Under the pieces are notes generated by a model. The model was given only the letters and a program-made list of their open reading frames with translations. It did not search any database and was not told the origin of the DNA. A program made the translations under genes and the position numbers. DNA of 64,000 nucleotides, taken from NCBI RefSeq assembly GCF_004216905.1, contig NZ_SGXJ01000001.1, positions 1,364,001 to 1,428,000 on the forward strand, read 5' to 3'. Below, one piece after another: positions 24,901 to 32,296 of the stretch. The stretch comes from Kribbella sp. VKM Ac-2569 (GTDB taxonomy: Bacteria; Actinomycetota; Actinomycetes; Propionibacteriales; Kribbellaceae). Each line of letters starts with the position of its first letter. Position 1 is the stretch's first letter.

Positions 24901-25041
24901 CGTCCGTCCTTCGACTGGACGAACGCGTTCTCGGCTACCTACCTGGGCGAACGCCTCCAGCAGTTGCCGTCGATGCCAGACAATTCGGCTGCCATCTCAT
25001 TGGCCCCGCGGGGCACAGCCGCGCTGGCACTGACACGGTGA
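21949..25041 (+). CDS. GH38-like alpha-mannosidase
   Basis: 1030 residues, the usual length of large bacterial GH38 enzymes. VQHSHLDIGYTDPQ (His135, Asp137) is the zinc-binding signature near the start of the catalytic domain. TAMQTDVPGQ (Asp252) fits the nucleophile position. The C-terminal half is beta-rich, with a late YSWVHNNIWDTNFP segment common in this family. No signal peptide is seen, so it should act on imported mannose oligosaccharides in the cytoplasm. It is divergent from the ROK kinase and LacI genes. It probably releases mannose for the ROK kinase and the isomerase. No ribosome site stronger than a weak purine run precedes the ATG. Confidence 0.88.
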   Translation: MRGSTRSSWWDSTIARDGLTDRTAETARDSNGGSIRFWLEPLFRAATSGGLLQAVRVETPGSLRPDAVTVRTEGGTSLPCSVEAAPAGTVRLLLPAVDEDTTVLVAFPEIDPDTEFTVRIRPQRRWTLHLVQHSHLDIGYTDPQGTVLAEGRSYLDACLELARATDDWPEEAQFRWSVEGLSSFEQWAASRTPRQVEDFVRRVREGRLELTALPFNLHTETCSTDELHELLRSARDVSARYDLPIVTAMQTDVPGQVVGLPDVLVANGIKYLSVAHNWAGRAVPHLVGGANLPRLFRWRASDGRSVLVWRTDTPHGLAYMEGSIIGFDESYAQVDELLPAYLTSLAANPYPHAGKGIPGFPILDAQFDREPYPWDILHLRVLGTFADNGPPRHVAAETVRQWNETWAYPRMRLSRHEDFFHDAEERIGGALETFEGDWTDWWVDGVGAGVVPMALNRDAQSTLADAQTVSTLSGILGADDVQDDTEYAGPVYRRISLFNEHTWGAGDPWTHGCQAHQSGERQWIWKYSQAVEAYDQANLLLERACAKLSERMPATADALATYAVVNTTSWARTDRVEIFLPDSVVHLDEQVQIVDSRNAEAIPFVERPQTNPLHRSAGRFVECVVPDIPAMSTVRLDVRRAAEQAQVSTDYEATSKVLENEFLVVRIDLARACISSIRDKATGRELVSETSAFGFNSYIYDQYATAGGFNHQSSKTVADESMHLLAGRWEAPPAALLGRESTAVGETISYECVPAGTSKLRTTITLPRGIARVDIVNRIVKPATLVKESAYFAFPFNTDNPRVRTETTGGMLGSDLPVVPGSATHMRAVRRWAALDDAHGTIAWATHDAALVQLARISIPYVPYPSSMTIDEPGTIYSWVHNNIWDTNFPSEQAFDQEFRYSIAFDPAASGTDPATHGMRLAATGSRPLRAVRCTGQPGAAAATQPLLELNDPRVRVVGLTSPDDRTVLVRLQSFADERIDCRIRPSFDWTNAFSATYLGERLQQLPSMPDNSAAISLAPRGTAALALTR

Positions 25042-25396
25042 CCGCCTGCCCACACAGACAACATCGATGGCGCCTGGCGTGCCCTCGGGCGAGAGATAGT
25101 GACGACCTGGTGACTTCCTCCTAGCGAACATGACCGACTCGGAGAACCGGCATCCGGTGCGCGACGGGATGAGCTGCGTCCAGCTGCTGCCCTACGACTG
25201 GCGATCGTGACTCTCCGGCAAAACAACCCGCAGGCCGAGGACGTGCTGCGAGACAACCGGCAGCTGCTCACCACACGGGCTACGCCCCTGGTGGAATGGC
25301 GCGACTGCCCGCCTGGCATCTGGTGGGCCCGTTCACGCGCGAGGCTTCGACGATTGCCGGGGCAGCGCGCGGGCACTCCGAGCTAGCGAGTTGCCA
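25042..25396. other. Intergenic stretch without a supportable gene
   Basis: Short open readings exist here (for example a run from 25207 to 25386 on the plus strand), but none has a start with a ribosome site or a recognisable motif. The composition remains coding-like, so a decayed gene is possible. No hairpin terminator was recognised. Confidence 0.4.
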
Positions 25397-26170
25397 TTAC
25401 ATGATCGTGGCCGGTTGCACGAACGACGGAAAGCGTGTGGTGAACTCGTCCGATGCTGTGAGGAGGTCGCGGGCGTAGCCGGGTGCGTTTGAGGCAGATG
25501 CGTCGACGTCGAGTTCGAGGATCGTGCGGACATCGGCGGGTCCTTCGATCAAGGACGCTTCTACGCGGAGCCCGTCTTGGTGGATCTCGTCGACGAGGTC
25601 GCGGGTCAGTTCGCGGAAGGGCATCAGGACTGTGGACGCGCCGATTCTGTTGACCTCATCGCGCCAGTTGCTGTCTGTGTTTGGAACATGCAGCCCAACT
25701 CCTCGCTGCAGGCCCGGGTTTGCCGCGACGAAGTCGGCGAGTGAGAGCGAGCTGAAGCTGGTCACGATGCATCGTGCTTGATCGTGCTCAGGGCGCTGAC
25801 TCAGCAAGGCGGCAAGGGGCCGTGCCGCGGCGAGCGCCTTGATCTCGACCCGGAGCAAGGCGGTCGTGGAGTCGAGTACCTCATCCAGCGTTGGGATCCG
25901 CTGGCTCTGGCCCAGGTCGATACTGCGGATCTGTTCGAGTGTCAGGTCCTCGATTGGCGTTCGCAGATGGGGCGTCGAGGTGGCGGCGGTGCGTTCGACA
26001 GTGCGGTCATGGATGACGACCAGGGCATCATCTCGTGTGAGCTGAACGTCGAGTTCGATCTCGTCGACGCCGACGCTTTCCGCACTTGCGAATGAGAGCA
26101 GCGTGTTCTCCGGCGCAGCAGCCATGTTTCCGCGATGCCCGGCGAGGACGAAGGTCCGTGGTGTGGTCAA
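25397..26170 (-). CDS. Glycerophosphodiester phosphodiesterase (GDPD)
   Basis: 257 residues of the GDPD TIM-barrel family. GHRGNMAAAPENTLLSF carries the catalytic His and the metal-binding Glu, EIELDVQLTRD the next acid pair, and VVIHDRTVERT the second catalytic His. It hydrolyses glycerophosphodiesters to glycerol-3-phosphate and an alcohol. No signal peptide is present. The start is TTG at 26170, chosen because AAGGAG lies 5-6 nt upstream; it overlaps the preceding stop (TTGA). As the last gene of the transporter/LacI/IMPase operon it is probably cytoplasmic and acts on an imported glycerophosphodiester. Confidence 0.92.
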   Translation of the reverse strand: MTTPRTFVLAGHRGNMAAAPENTLLSFASAESVGVDEIELDVQLTRDDALVVIHDRTVERTAATSTPHLRTPIEDLTLEQIRSIDLGQSQRIPTLDEVLDSTTALLRVEIKALAAARPLAALLSQRPEHDQARCIVTSFSSLSLADFVAANPGLQRGVGLHVPNTDSNWRDEVNRIGASTVLMPFRELTRDLVDEIHQDGLRVEASLIEGPADVRTILELDVDASASNAPGYARDLLTASDEFTTRFPSFVQPATIM

Positions 26171-26967
26171 GATATCTCCTTGAGATGCGGCGTGATCGTG
26201 TCTGCGAGCAGCGGATGGGCGGCCAGGAGGAGGGGTGTTCGTGGTGAGTCCCTCCCACCTTGGACTCGGGCGCCGGCGCGGGTGGCGATGAGTGCGGCTG
26301 CCGCGTAGTCCCAGATGGGAAGGTCCCAGAGGAAGACGGCGTTGAGCCGCCCGTCGGCGACTGCGCAGATCTCCAGAGAGGCGGCGCCGTTGAGCCTGAA
26401 GTCGCGAATCTTCGGTGCGAGCCCTGACATGGCGGCAAGGACTCGGTCTCGCCTGCCGTGGTCATAGGGGAAGCCGGTCGCGACCAGGGCGTTGTCGAGG
26501 GTGACTTGGTCATCGACGTACAGTTCGCGTCCGTTGAGGAGGGCAGGCTGATCGGTGGTCGCGGTGTACTCGGCGTCGAGTTCGGGTGCGAAGACGCAGC
26601 CGGCCAATGTACGGCGGCGGCCGTCAGGCTCGAGGATCGTTGCGGCGATCGAGACCGCGTAGTACGGCGATCCGTACAGATAGTTCACCGTCCCGTCGAT
26701 CGGGTCGACGACCCAGGTAATTCCGGAGGTTCCATCACTCGGGTCGCCCTCCTCGCCGAGAAATCCGTCGTCGGGGCGGGCGACCGCGAGGCCCTTCCGG
26801 ATCAGCGACTCGACGGCGGTGTCTGCCTGGGTGACGATGTCCAGCCGATTCGATTTCGTCGACTCGACGCTGATTCCATCAGCGCGCATCTCGGCGGCCA
26901 GCTGGCCGGCCCGTTGGGCGCTGCTTCGGGCGATGTCCAGGAGGTGTTGGGTGTCGAAGTTCGTCAA
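26167..26967 (-). CDS. Inositol monophosphatase family phosphatase
   Basis: About 266 residues from TTG 26967, a start chosen from family length only because no clear ribosome site is visible. Motifs of the lithium-sensitive phosphatase fold are all present: GEEGD, VVDPIDGTVNYLYG (D-P-x-D-G-T-x-N, metal-binding) and WDLPIWDYAAAALI near the C-terminus. Members remove phosphate from inositol-1-phosphate, fructose-1,6-bisphosphate, histidinol phosphate or PAP. Next to a GDPD and an ABC transporter, a role on inositol phosphate or another phosphorylated product is reasonable but inferred. Confidence 0.88.
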   Translation of the reverse strand: MTNFDTQHLLDIARSSAQRAGQLAAEMRADGISVESTKSNRLDIVTQADTAVESLIRKGLAVARPDDGFLGEEGDPSDGTSGITWVVDPIDGTVNYLYGSPYYAVSIAATILEPDGRRRTLAGCVFAPELDAEYTATTDQPALLNGRELYVDDQVTLDNALVATGFPYDHGRRDRVLAAMSGLAPKIRDFRLNGAASLEICAVADGRLNAVFLWDLPIWDYAAAALIATRAGARVQGGRDSPRTPLLLAAHPLLADTITPHLKEIS

Positions 26968-27129
26968 GTCGGCTACCGTTTTCGCATAGTTGATCGTGCG
27001 GACTTGTTGCGGGGATGGCGAAGCAGACCGGTGGTCACCACACCGGCGAGCACCGCGGGATTGCGCTGTCAGGCTTGGACATGTACTCAGCGCTGGACAG
27101 TTACATGCCAGCACGCATCGCGAACGGGG

Positions 27130-28203
27130 CTAGCGTGCGGGCGCCGGTCCCGTTGTGCGGCTGATGAGCAGTTCACCAGGAATGAACACGCCGCCGCGTT
27201 CCACTTCCTCGTCCCGGATCAGCTTGTGCACGAGATCCACTGCCGCGGCCGCCAGGCCGGCTGTCGGGACGCGAAAGGTCGTGAGCCCGACCGCCACATG
27301 GTCAAACGGCGGGAGCCCGTCGAAGCCCGCGACCGATAGATCGCCGGGAACCGAAAGCCCGAGGTGCGCGGCGGCGGCCAGCACATCAAGCGCGGCGAAA
27401 TCGTTGTTGCACAGCACCGCGGTCACAGCCGCCTTGTGCAGTTCGGAGACCAGGTCGACGAAGTTCGTCTCGGGTCCGATGGTGACGATGCGGTTGCGGA
27501 TGCCTCGGTCTTCGAGGTGGCTGCGCATCCGTTGGATCCGGACCCACTGCGTCGGAGAATGTTCAGGCGAGACTGCGGTCAGGGCCACGGACGTGTGTCC
27601 GAGAGCGGCGACATGCTCGATGAGCACGACCCCGTCGTCGGGGTCTGGGGCAACGAACGGTACGTCGGGGTTGGATGCCTGGCCCATCTGACCCACGAGC
27701 ACCAGCGGGACCCGTGCTGCGACCCGACGTATCGTCAACGGGTCGACAACCGGCGAGGCAACAACGATTCCTGCTGCCCGAAGACCGGCGAGAACCATCA
27801 GCGACTGGTAGTTGGCGTCGTCCGGCTGATCGAACGAGGACACGGACAACACCTCGTAGCCGCGTACGCCGGCCTCAGCGGCGAACCCTTTGGCGAGGTG
27901 GCCGTAGAACGGGTACTCCGCGCTTCGCAGGAAGAGACCCAGCGTTGCCGGCGACGGCACGGACAGGCTGCGGGCAATCTGGTTCGGAACGAAGTCGAGC
28001 TGCTCAATTGCCCGCTGCACCTTTTCGAGGTTCGCCCGGCTGACCCCTGGCTGCCCCAGCAATGCCCGGGACGCCGTCGACTTCGATACCCCAGCCGCCA
28101 AGGCGACGTCTCGGATCGTGCTCGCCTTCTGAGGGTCCCCCTGAGAACCGCCGCTCGGGGAAACGCCGTCCGGCGAATCGGCGCTGCTGGGCATGGGACT
28201 CAT
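27130..28203 (-). CDS. LacI-family transcriptional regulator
   Basis: About 357 residues from ATG 28203; ATG 28194 is an alternative, as are TTG and GTG codons further upstream. An unstructured Ser/Gly/Pro tail precedes the helix-turn-helix STIRDVALAAGVSKSTASRALLGQ, followed by the hinge PNQIARSLSV and a sensor domain (LFLRSAEYPFYGHLAKGF). It lies between the permeases and the phosphatase in one minus-strand run. Its likely operator is the double palindrome at 31392-31421 before the binding-protein gene. It is clearly diverged from the two mannan-locus LacI proteins. Confidence 0.91.
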   Translation of the reverse strand: MSPMPSSADSPDGVSPSGGSQGDPQKASTIRDVALAAGVSKSTASRALLGQPGVSRANLEKVQRAIEQLDFVPNQIARSLSVPSPATLGLFLRSAEYPFYGHLAKGFAAEAGVRGYEVLSVSSFDQPDDANYQSLMVLAGLRAAGIVVASPVVDPLTIRRVAARVPLVLVGQMGQASNPDVPFVAPDPDDGVVLIEHVAALGHTSVALTAVSPEHSPTQWVRIQRMRSHLEDRGIRNRIVTIGPETNFVDLVSELHKAAVTAVLCNNDFAALDVLAAAAHLGLSVPGDLSVAGFDGLPPFDHVAVGLTTFRVPTAGLAAAAVDLVHKLIRDEEVERGGVFIPGELLISRTTGPAPAR

Positions 28204-28272
28204 GTTATCGGCCCCCGACCTGTTCACACTCAAGAGCTGCGGACGTCATGCGGAAGTCCCTTCTGTCGTCGA

Positions 28273-29094
28273 TCACTTCAGCCCGCTGCGGGCGACGCTG
28301 GCGATGAACCGCTTCTGGAGGATGAGGAAGATGACGATCATCGGCAGAGCGGCGAGCACGCCGGCGGACATCAAGACGTTGTAGTCGGTGGTGTAGGAGC
28401 CGCGGAGCAGGGCGATCCCTGGTCCCAGGGTCAGCTTGTCGATCGACCTGTTGACCACGATCGGCCACAGCAGCTCCTTCCACTCCGAGAGCACCGTCAA
28501 GATCGCCAGCGTGATGAGTCCACCCCGAGCGATCGGCGCGACGATCGTGGTCAGGATCCGCAGGTGTGATGCGCCGTCCATCCGGGCCGCCTCGACCAGC
28601 TCCCGCGGGATCCCCCGGAAGAACTGATAGAGCAGGAACACCCCGAAGACGTCGAAGATCGACGGCAGGAACAAGGCCACGAGGGTGTCGGTGAGACCGA
28701 ACGCGGAGATGATCGCGAAGTTCGGGACGATGAAGATGTCGCCGGGGACCATGATCAGGGCCAGAACGGTGACCAGGATGACCCGGGCTCCGGGGACTTT
28801 GATGACGGCGAGCGCATACGCGGCGAGCGTGCAGATGACCAGTGTTCCGATCACCCGGCCGATCGAAGCGACGACCGTGTTCCCCAACAGGGTCAGGTAC
28901 GGGATCCGGTCGAACACGCCCCGCGCCCCGTCGAGAGTCGCCGGGTTCGGGATCACCTTCGGTGGGACCAGGAGGGTCTGGCCCGGGGTCATCAAGGCCG
29001 TGGCGACCATCCATGCGAAGGGCACCAGGATCAGGAGCGCGACCGCGGCGATGACGGCGAAGGTCCACCAGCGGAGGCGATATTGGTGCAGCAT
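28273..29094 (-). CDS. CUT1 ABC transporter permease, MalG/UgpE type
   Basis: 273 residues. The first membrane segment is at residues about 12-32, and the EAA-type loop VEAARMDGASHLRILTTIVAP lies near residue 170. Its ATG shares one base with the stop of the upstream permease (TGATG), so translation is coupled. The C-terminus KRFIASVARSGLK is standard for MalG homologues. Subunit of the importer whose binding protein is at 30053-31351. Confidence 0.93.
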   Translation of the reverse strand: MLHQYRLRWWTFAVIAAVALLILVPFAWMVATALMTPGQTLLVPPKVIPNPATLDGARGVFDRIPYLTLLGNTVVASIGRVIGTLVICTLAAYALAVIKVPGARVILVTVLALIMVPGDIFIVPNFAIISAFGLTDTLVALFLPSIFDVFGVFLLYQFFRGIPRELVEAARMDGASHLRILTTIVAPIARGGLITLAILTVLSEWKELLWPIVVNRSIDKLTLGPGIALLRGSYTTDYNVLMSAGVLAALPMIVIFLILQKRFIASVARSGLK

Positions 29095-30056
29095 CAGCCG
29101 TCCTCCCCGTAGTGGACGAAACGCCGTTGCAGCCTGAACAAGACGATCGAGACGGCGAGGATGAGCACGAACAACAGCAGGGAGACCGCCGAGGCGTATC
29201 CGCGGTCACCGACGTTGAGGAATGCCAGTTGGTAGTAGTAGTACACGGCCGTGAGTCCGTAGTTCACCGAAGCGGACTGCTCGGGCGGCAGCAAGACGTA
29301 GGCCACGTCGAACAGTTTCAGTGTGCTGATCGTCGTCGTCAGGATCACGAAGAACAGCGACGGGCTGAGTAGCGGCAGGGTGAGCGAGAAGTACCGGCGC
29401 ACGGGCCCGGCGCCGTCGAGGGTGGCCGACTCGTAGATGTCGGACGGGATCTCCTGCATGCCGGCGTACAGAATGATCGTCGGGACGCTGAAGGACAGGA
29501 AGACGACGATCACCGTGATGACGACGGTCACGCCGGCCGACGATCCGAACCAGCTGACAGACGAGCCACCGACAGCTTGGATCACGGCGTTGACGAGGCC
29601 GTACCGGGTCTGGAACAGCCACCCGAACAACAAGATGGCCGCGGTCGGGAGACACACCGCGGGCAGGAACACGATCGCTCGGAACGCCGACTGCCCGCGG
29701 AACTTGTACTGCATCAATGTGGCGCACAGCAGCGCCACCACGACCACACCAGGGACGACGATCGCGGTGAACTTGAACGTGTTGACCAGCGAAATCCGCA
29801 ACTGGCTGTCGGAGAACAACCGCTCGTAGTTCTCGAGTCCGGTGAACCTTGCTCGGCCGAAGGCGCCCGCCTTGTTGAACGACAGCCACACGTTGTAGCC
29901 GAAGCCGTAGAAGCGGAAGACGAGGAGTCCGGCAAAGAGGGGAAGCAGGAACAGGAAGCCGATCCGGGCGTCGCGCCGACCCGGTTTGCGCCGCACCACT
30001 GGGCGGCGCAGGCCCTCCTCAACGCCCGCGGTGCGTCGTAGCGTGACGTTGGTCAT
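29094..30056 (-). CDS. CUT1 ABC transporter permease, MalF/UgpA type
   Basis: 320 residues. A basic, Arg-rich N-terminus of about 35 residues precedes the first membrane segment (IGFLFLLPLFAGLLVF). The EAA loop reads YESATLDGAGPVRRYFSLTLP near residue 220. ATG at 30056 overlaps the binding-protein stop (ATGA). Together with the MalG-type partner it forms the channel; no ATPase gene is nearby. Confidence 0.93.
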   Translation of the reverse strand: MTNVTLRRTAGVEEGLRRPVVRRKPGRRDARIGFLFLLPLFAGLLVFRFYGFGYNVWLSFNKAGAFGRARFTGLENYERLFSDSQLRISLVNTFKFTAIVVPGVVVVALLCATLMQYKFRGQSAFRAIVFLPAVCLPTAAILLFGWLFQTRYGLVNAVIQAVGGSSVSWFGSSAGVTVVITVIVVFLSFSVPTIILYAGMQEIPSDIYESATLDGAGPVRRYFSLTLPLLSPSLFFVILTTTISTLKLFDVAYVLLPPEQSASVNYGLTAVYYYYQLAFLNVGDRGYASAVSLLLFVLILAVSIVLFRLQRRFVHYGEDG

Positions 30057-31351
30057 TGCTTCAGAGACCTCGTGAGGATGGCGTCGGCCTTGCTCGCCGC
30101 CTCCGCCGCGGACATCGATCCGGCGTAGTACGGACCGGCCACCGTGCTCTCGATCTCCGGCATCACCGCACGGATCTTCGGGAATTCGGTGGTAGTGCGC
30201 AGGTAGTTCTCTTTCAGCGTCACATCGAACGCTTCCTGCATCCCGTCGATCTTGCTGTTCGCCTTGTAGTACGCCGCTTTGACGTCGGGAGAGACGTTCG
30301 CCGGCATGCTCGCGCCACCTTCGGCATGCAGCCTGGCGCCCTCAGCCGAGGTGAGGTACTTGATGAGCTTCCACGCCGCATCCTTCCTCTTGGAGTTGGC
30401 GTTCATGACGTAGGACAGCCCGTTGGTGTCGGTCGCCCGCGACCCGTTGACCGAGGGCTGCGGGACCATGTGGAACGTGCCGCTCGGGACGTTGGCCTGC
30501 GCGAGCAAGGACAGCTCCCAGGAGGGAACCTTCGCCATGGCGATGCTTCCCGAGAGCAGGGACTGCGTGCCCTTGAAGTCCGCCGAGTCCTTGACCGGTG
30601 GGATCAGCTTCTTGTCCTGCAGGTCCTTGATCATCTCGAACGCCTTGATGCCCTGCGGCGAGGACACGGTGCCGTTGCCGTCCTTCACGACGGTGCCTCC
30701 GAGGGAGTGGATGAGGCTGCCCACTCCACGGTTGAAGTCGTAGTTGTAGTACATCGGCACATCCGCAGACGAGGTCTGCTTCGCCTTGATCTCCCCGGCG
30801 ATCCGGAGCATGTCCTCCCACGTCCATCCGGCCGTGGGTACGTCGGTCACCCCGAGCTTCTTGAACACCGCGGCGTTGTAGACGACCGACCAGACGTCCT
30901 GGTCCTTGGGCATGCCGTACTGCTTGCCGTCGAACTTGTACAAGTTGACGAGCTTGTCCGGGTAGGCGTCCATCGACACCTTGTCCTTCTCGATGTACCC
31001 GTCCAACGGCTCCAGGGCACCGCCCTCGACATACACGGGAGCCCGCGAGCTCTGCCACATCACATCCGGGCCCTCGCCGGCGCCCAGCGATGCATCAAGC
31101 TTCGTGTAGTACTGGTCCTCCGGAACCTGCTCCAGCGAGACCTTGACGTCCGGGTTGGCGGCCTGGAATCCGTCCACGGCCTTCTGCACACCCGCCTTCT
31201 GCGCCGGATCCCAGATCATCAAACTCACGGTGGCGGCGCCACCGCCCGAGGAGCCTGAGGAGTCCGCCGAGCAACCGGCAAGGGTTACAGCGACAGCCGC
31301 TACGACCGCTGCCAGGGCAAGGGGCCGGCGAGAGCGTTTGAAACGGTGCAT
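30053..31351 (-). CDS. CUT1 solute-binding lipoprotein (possibly glycerophosphodiester-type)
   Basis: 432 residues. The Sec signal RRPLALAAVVAAVAVTLAGC ends in a lipobox Cys, followed by a Ser/Gly linker. The body is an SBP_bac_1 protein (VSLMIWDPAQKAGVQKAVDGF, GEGPDVMWQSSRAPVYVEGG). AAGG lies 7 nt before the ATG. It is first in the operon of binding protein, two permeases, LacI, IMPase and GDPD. Because the enzymes act on phosphodiesters and phosphate monoesters, the ligand may be glycerophosphoinositol or a similar compound, as for UgpB relatives. That is inference; the sequence alone says only carbohydrate-type. Confidence 0.92.
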   Translation of the reverse strand: MHRFKRSRRPLALAAVVAAVAVTLAGCSADSSGSSGGGAATVSLMIWDPAQKAGVQKAVDGFQAANPDVKVSLEQVPEDQYYTKLDASLGAGEGPDVMWQSSRAPVYVEGGALEPLDGYIEKDKVSMDAYPDKLVNLYKFDGKQYGMPKDQDVWSVVYNAAVFKKLGVTDVPTAGWTWEDMLRIAGEIKAKQTSSADVPMYYNYDFNRGVGSLIHSLGGTVVKDGNGTVSSPQGIKAFEMIKDLQDKKLIPPVKDSADFKGTQSLLSGSIAMAKVPSWELSLLAQANVPSGTFHMVPQPSVNGSRATDTNGLSYVMNANSKRKDAAWKLIKYLTSAEGARLHAEGGASMPANVSPDVKAAYYKANSKIDGMQEAFDVTLKENYLRTTTEFPKIRAVMPEIESTVAGPYYAGSMSAAEAASKADAILTRSLKQ

Positions 31352-31391
31352 CTTCGTGCCTTCCGACGAGATATGGTTCGGAATGTCCGAA

Positions 31392-31421
31392 ACTGGGACC
31401 GGTCCCGGGATCGGTCCCAGT
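31392..31421. promoter_or_regulatory. Double LacI-type operator upstream of the binding-protein gene
   Basis: ACTGGGACCG at 31392-31401 and its exact reverse complement at 31412-31421 flank the 30-bp site. Inside are two 12-bp palindromic units centred on CG: GGGACCGGTCCC (perfect) and GGGATCGGTCCC (one mismatch), 14 bp apart centre to centre. The site is 41-70 nt upstream of the start codon. The operon's own LacI (27130-28203) is the expected ligand-responsive repressor. Confidence 0.65.
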
Positions 31422-31567
31422 CGTGGACGCTACCACTATGAGAACCGATCGAGAAGAGGGAGCATGCGACGTTCATCGTTGCTTCACCACACCCACACCG
31501 GCTGGATCCAGCGCCGTACTCCGGCCTCCGGCGGTGCTCCGACGCAGACCGTGCGAAGGGGTTGAGC

Positions 31568-32275
31568 ATGGGATGGGCCTGGACCGAAACAACGACGACC
31601 GAGCTTCAGTTGCTCGGACTCGCCTTCGTGCTGTGCGCGATCATCGGCCTTGAACGCCAGTACCACCAGAAGGCCGCCGGCCTGCGCACCCACACACTCG
31701 TCGGCATGGGCTCCGCGGTCTTCACCCTCGTCTCTGCCTACGGCTTCTCGGGCGTGGTCGGAACCGACGTCGTCGTCGACCCATCACGCATCGCCGCGCA
31801 GATCGTCTCAGGAATCGGCTTCCTCGGAGCCGGGGTGATCTTCACGCGCCGCGACATCGTCCGCGGCCTGACCACGGCCGCGACGATCTGGGTGTCCGCG
31901 GGCGTCGGCATGGCGTGCGCCGCCGGGATGCCTGTCGTCGCGACGGCGGTCACCGGTCTGCATCTGGTGACGATTCTCCTGCTCGCGCCTCTCGGGCGCA
32001 TACTGCCGACACCGGACCGACGCCGAGTCCTCGCCGTCCGGTACCACGACGGCGAGGGCGTGCTCCGCACCGTTCTCGCGACGGCGACCGGCATGGGATT
32101 CCATGCCGCGATCCTGTCGACCTCGCTGGACGAAAAGCCTGACGGCGACCGCATCGTCGCGGTCAACACCCGGTTCCGCGGCAAAGCACCGCTGCGCGAC
32201 CTCGTGACCGCGCTCACGGCCGTACCCGGCGTCGTCGGCATCCAACCCCAGGACGACAACACCGACGACGACTAG
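31568..32275 (+). CDS. MgtC/SapB family membrane protein
   Basis: 235 residues. The N-terminal half has four to five membrane segments with the family hallmarks LLGLAFVLCAIIGLERQYHQKAAGLRTH and GIGFLGAGVIF, followed by a smaller cytoplasmic domain (about 150-235) that resembles an ACT-like fold. MgtC proteins are linked to survival in low magnesium and control of F-type ATPase in some pathogens; in actinomycetes the role is less clear. ATG 31568 has AGGGG 6 nt upstream and is preferred over TTG 31562. It is transcribed away from the ABC operon and has no obvious functional link to it. Confidence 0.88.
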   Translation: MGWAWTETTTTELQLLGLAFVLCAIIGLERQYHQKAAGLRTHTLVGMGSAVFTLVSAYGFSGVVGTDVVVDPSRIAAQIVSGIGFLGAGVIFTRRDIVRGLTTAATIWVSAGVGMACAAGMPVVATAVTGLHLVTILLLAPLGRILPTPDRRRVLAVRYHDGEGVLRTVLATATGMGFHAAILSTSLDEKPDGDRIVAVNTRFRGKAPLRDLVTALTAVPGVVGIQPQDDNTDDD

Positions 32276-32296
32276 CTCACCCGCACTGCGGCAGTC

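Noticed and set aside
25207..25386. A small gene in the gap after the alpha-mannosidase
   Set aside because: No ribosome site, no recognisable motif, and several competing frames of similar length.
31438..31567. A magnesium-sensing leader or riboswitch before the mgtC-like gene
   Set aside because: No recognisable M-box core or terminator/antiterminator pair could be drawn by eye.
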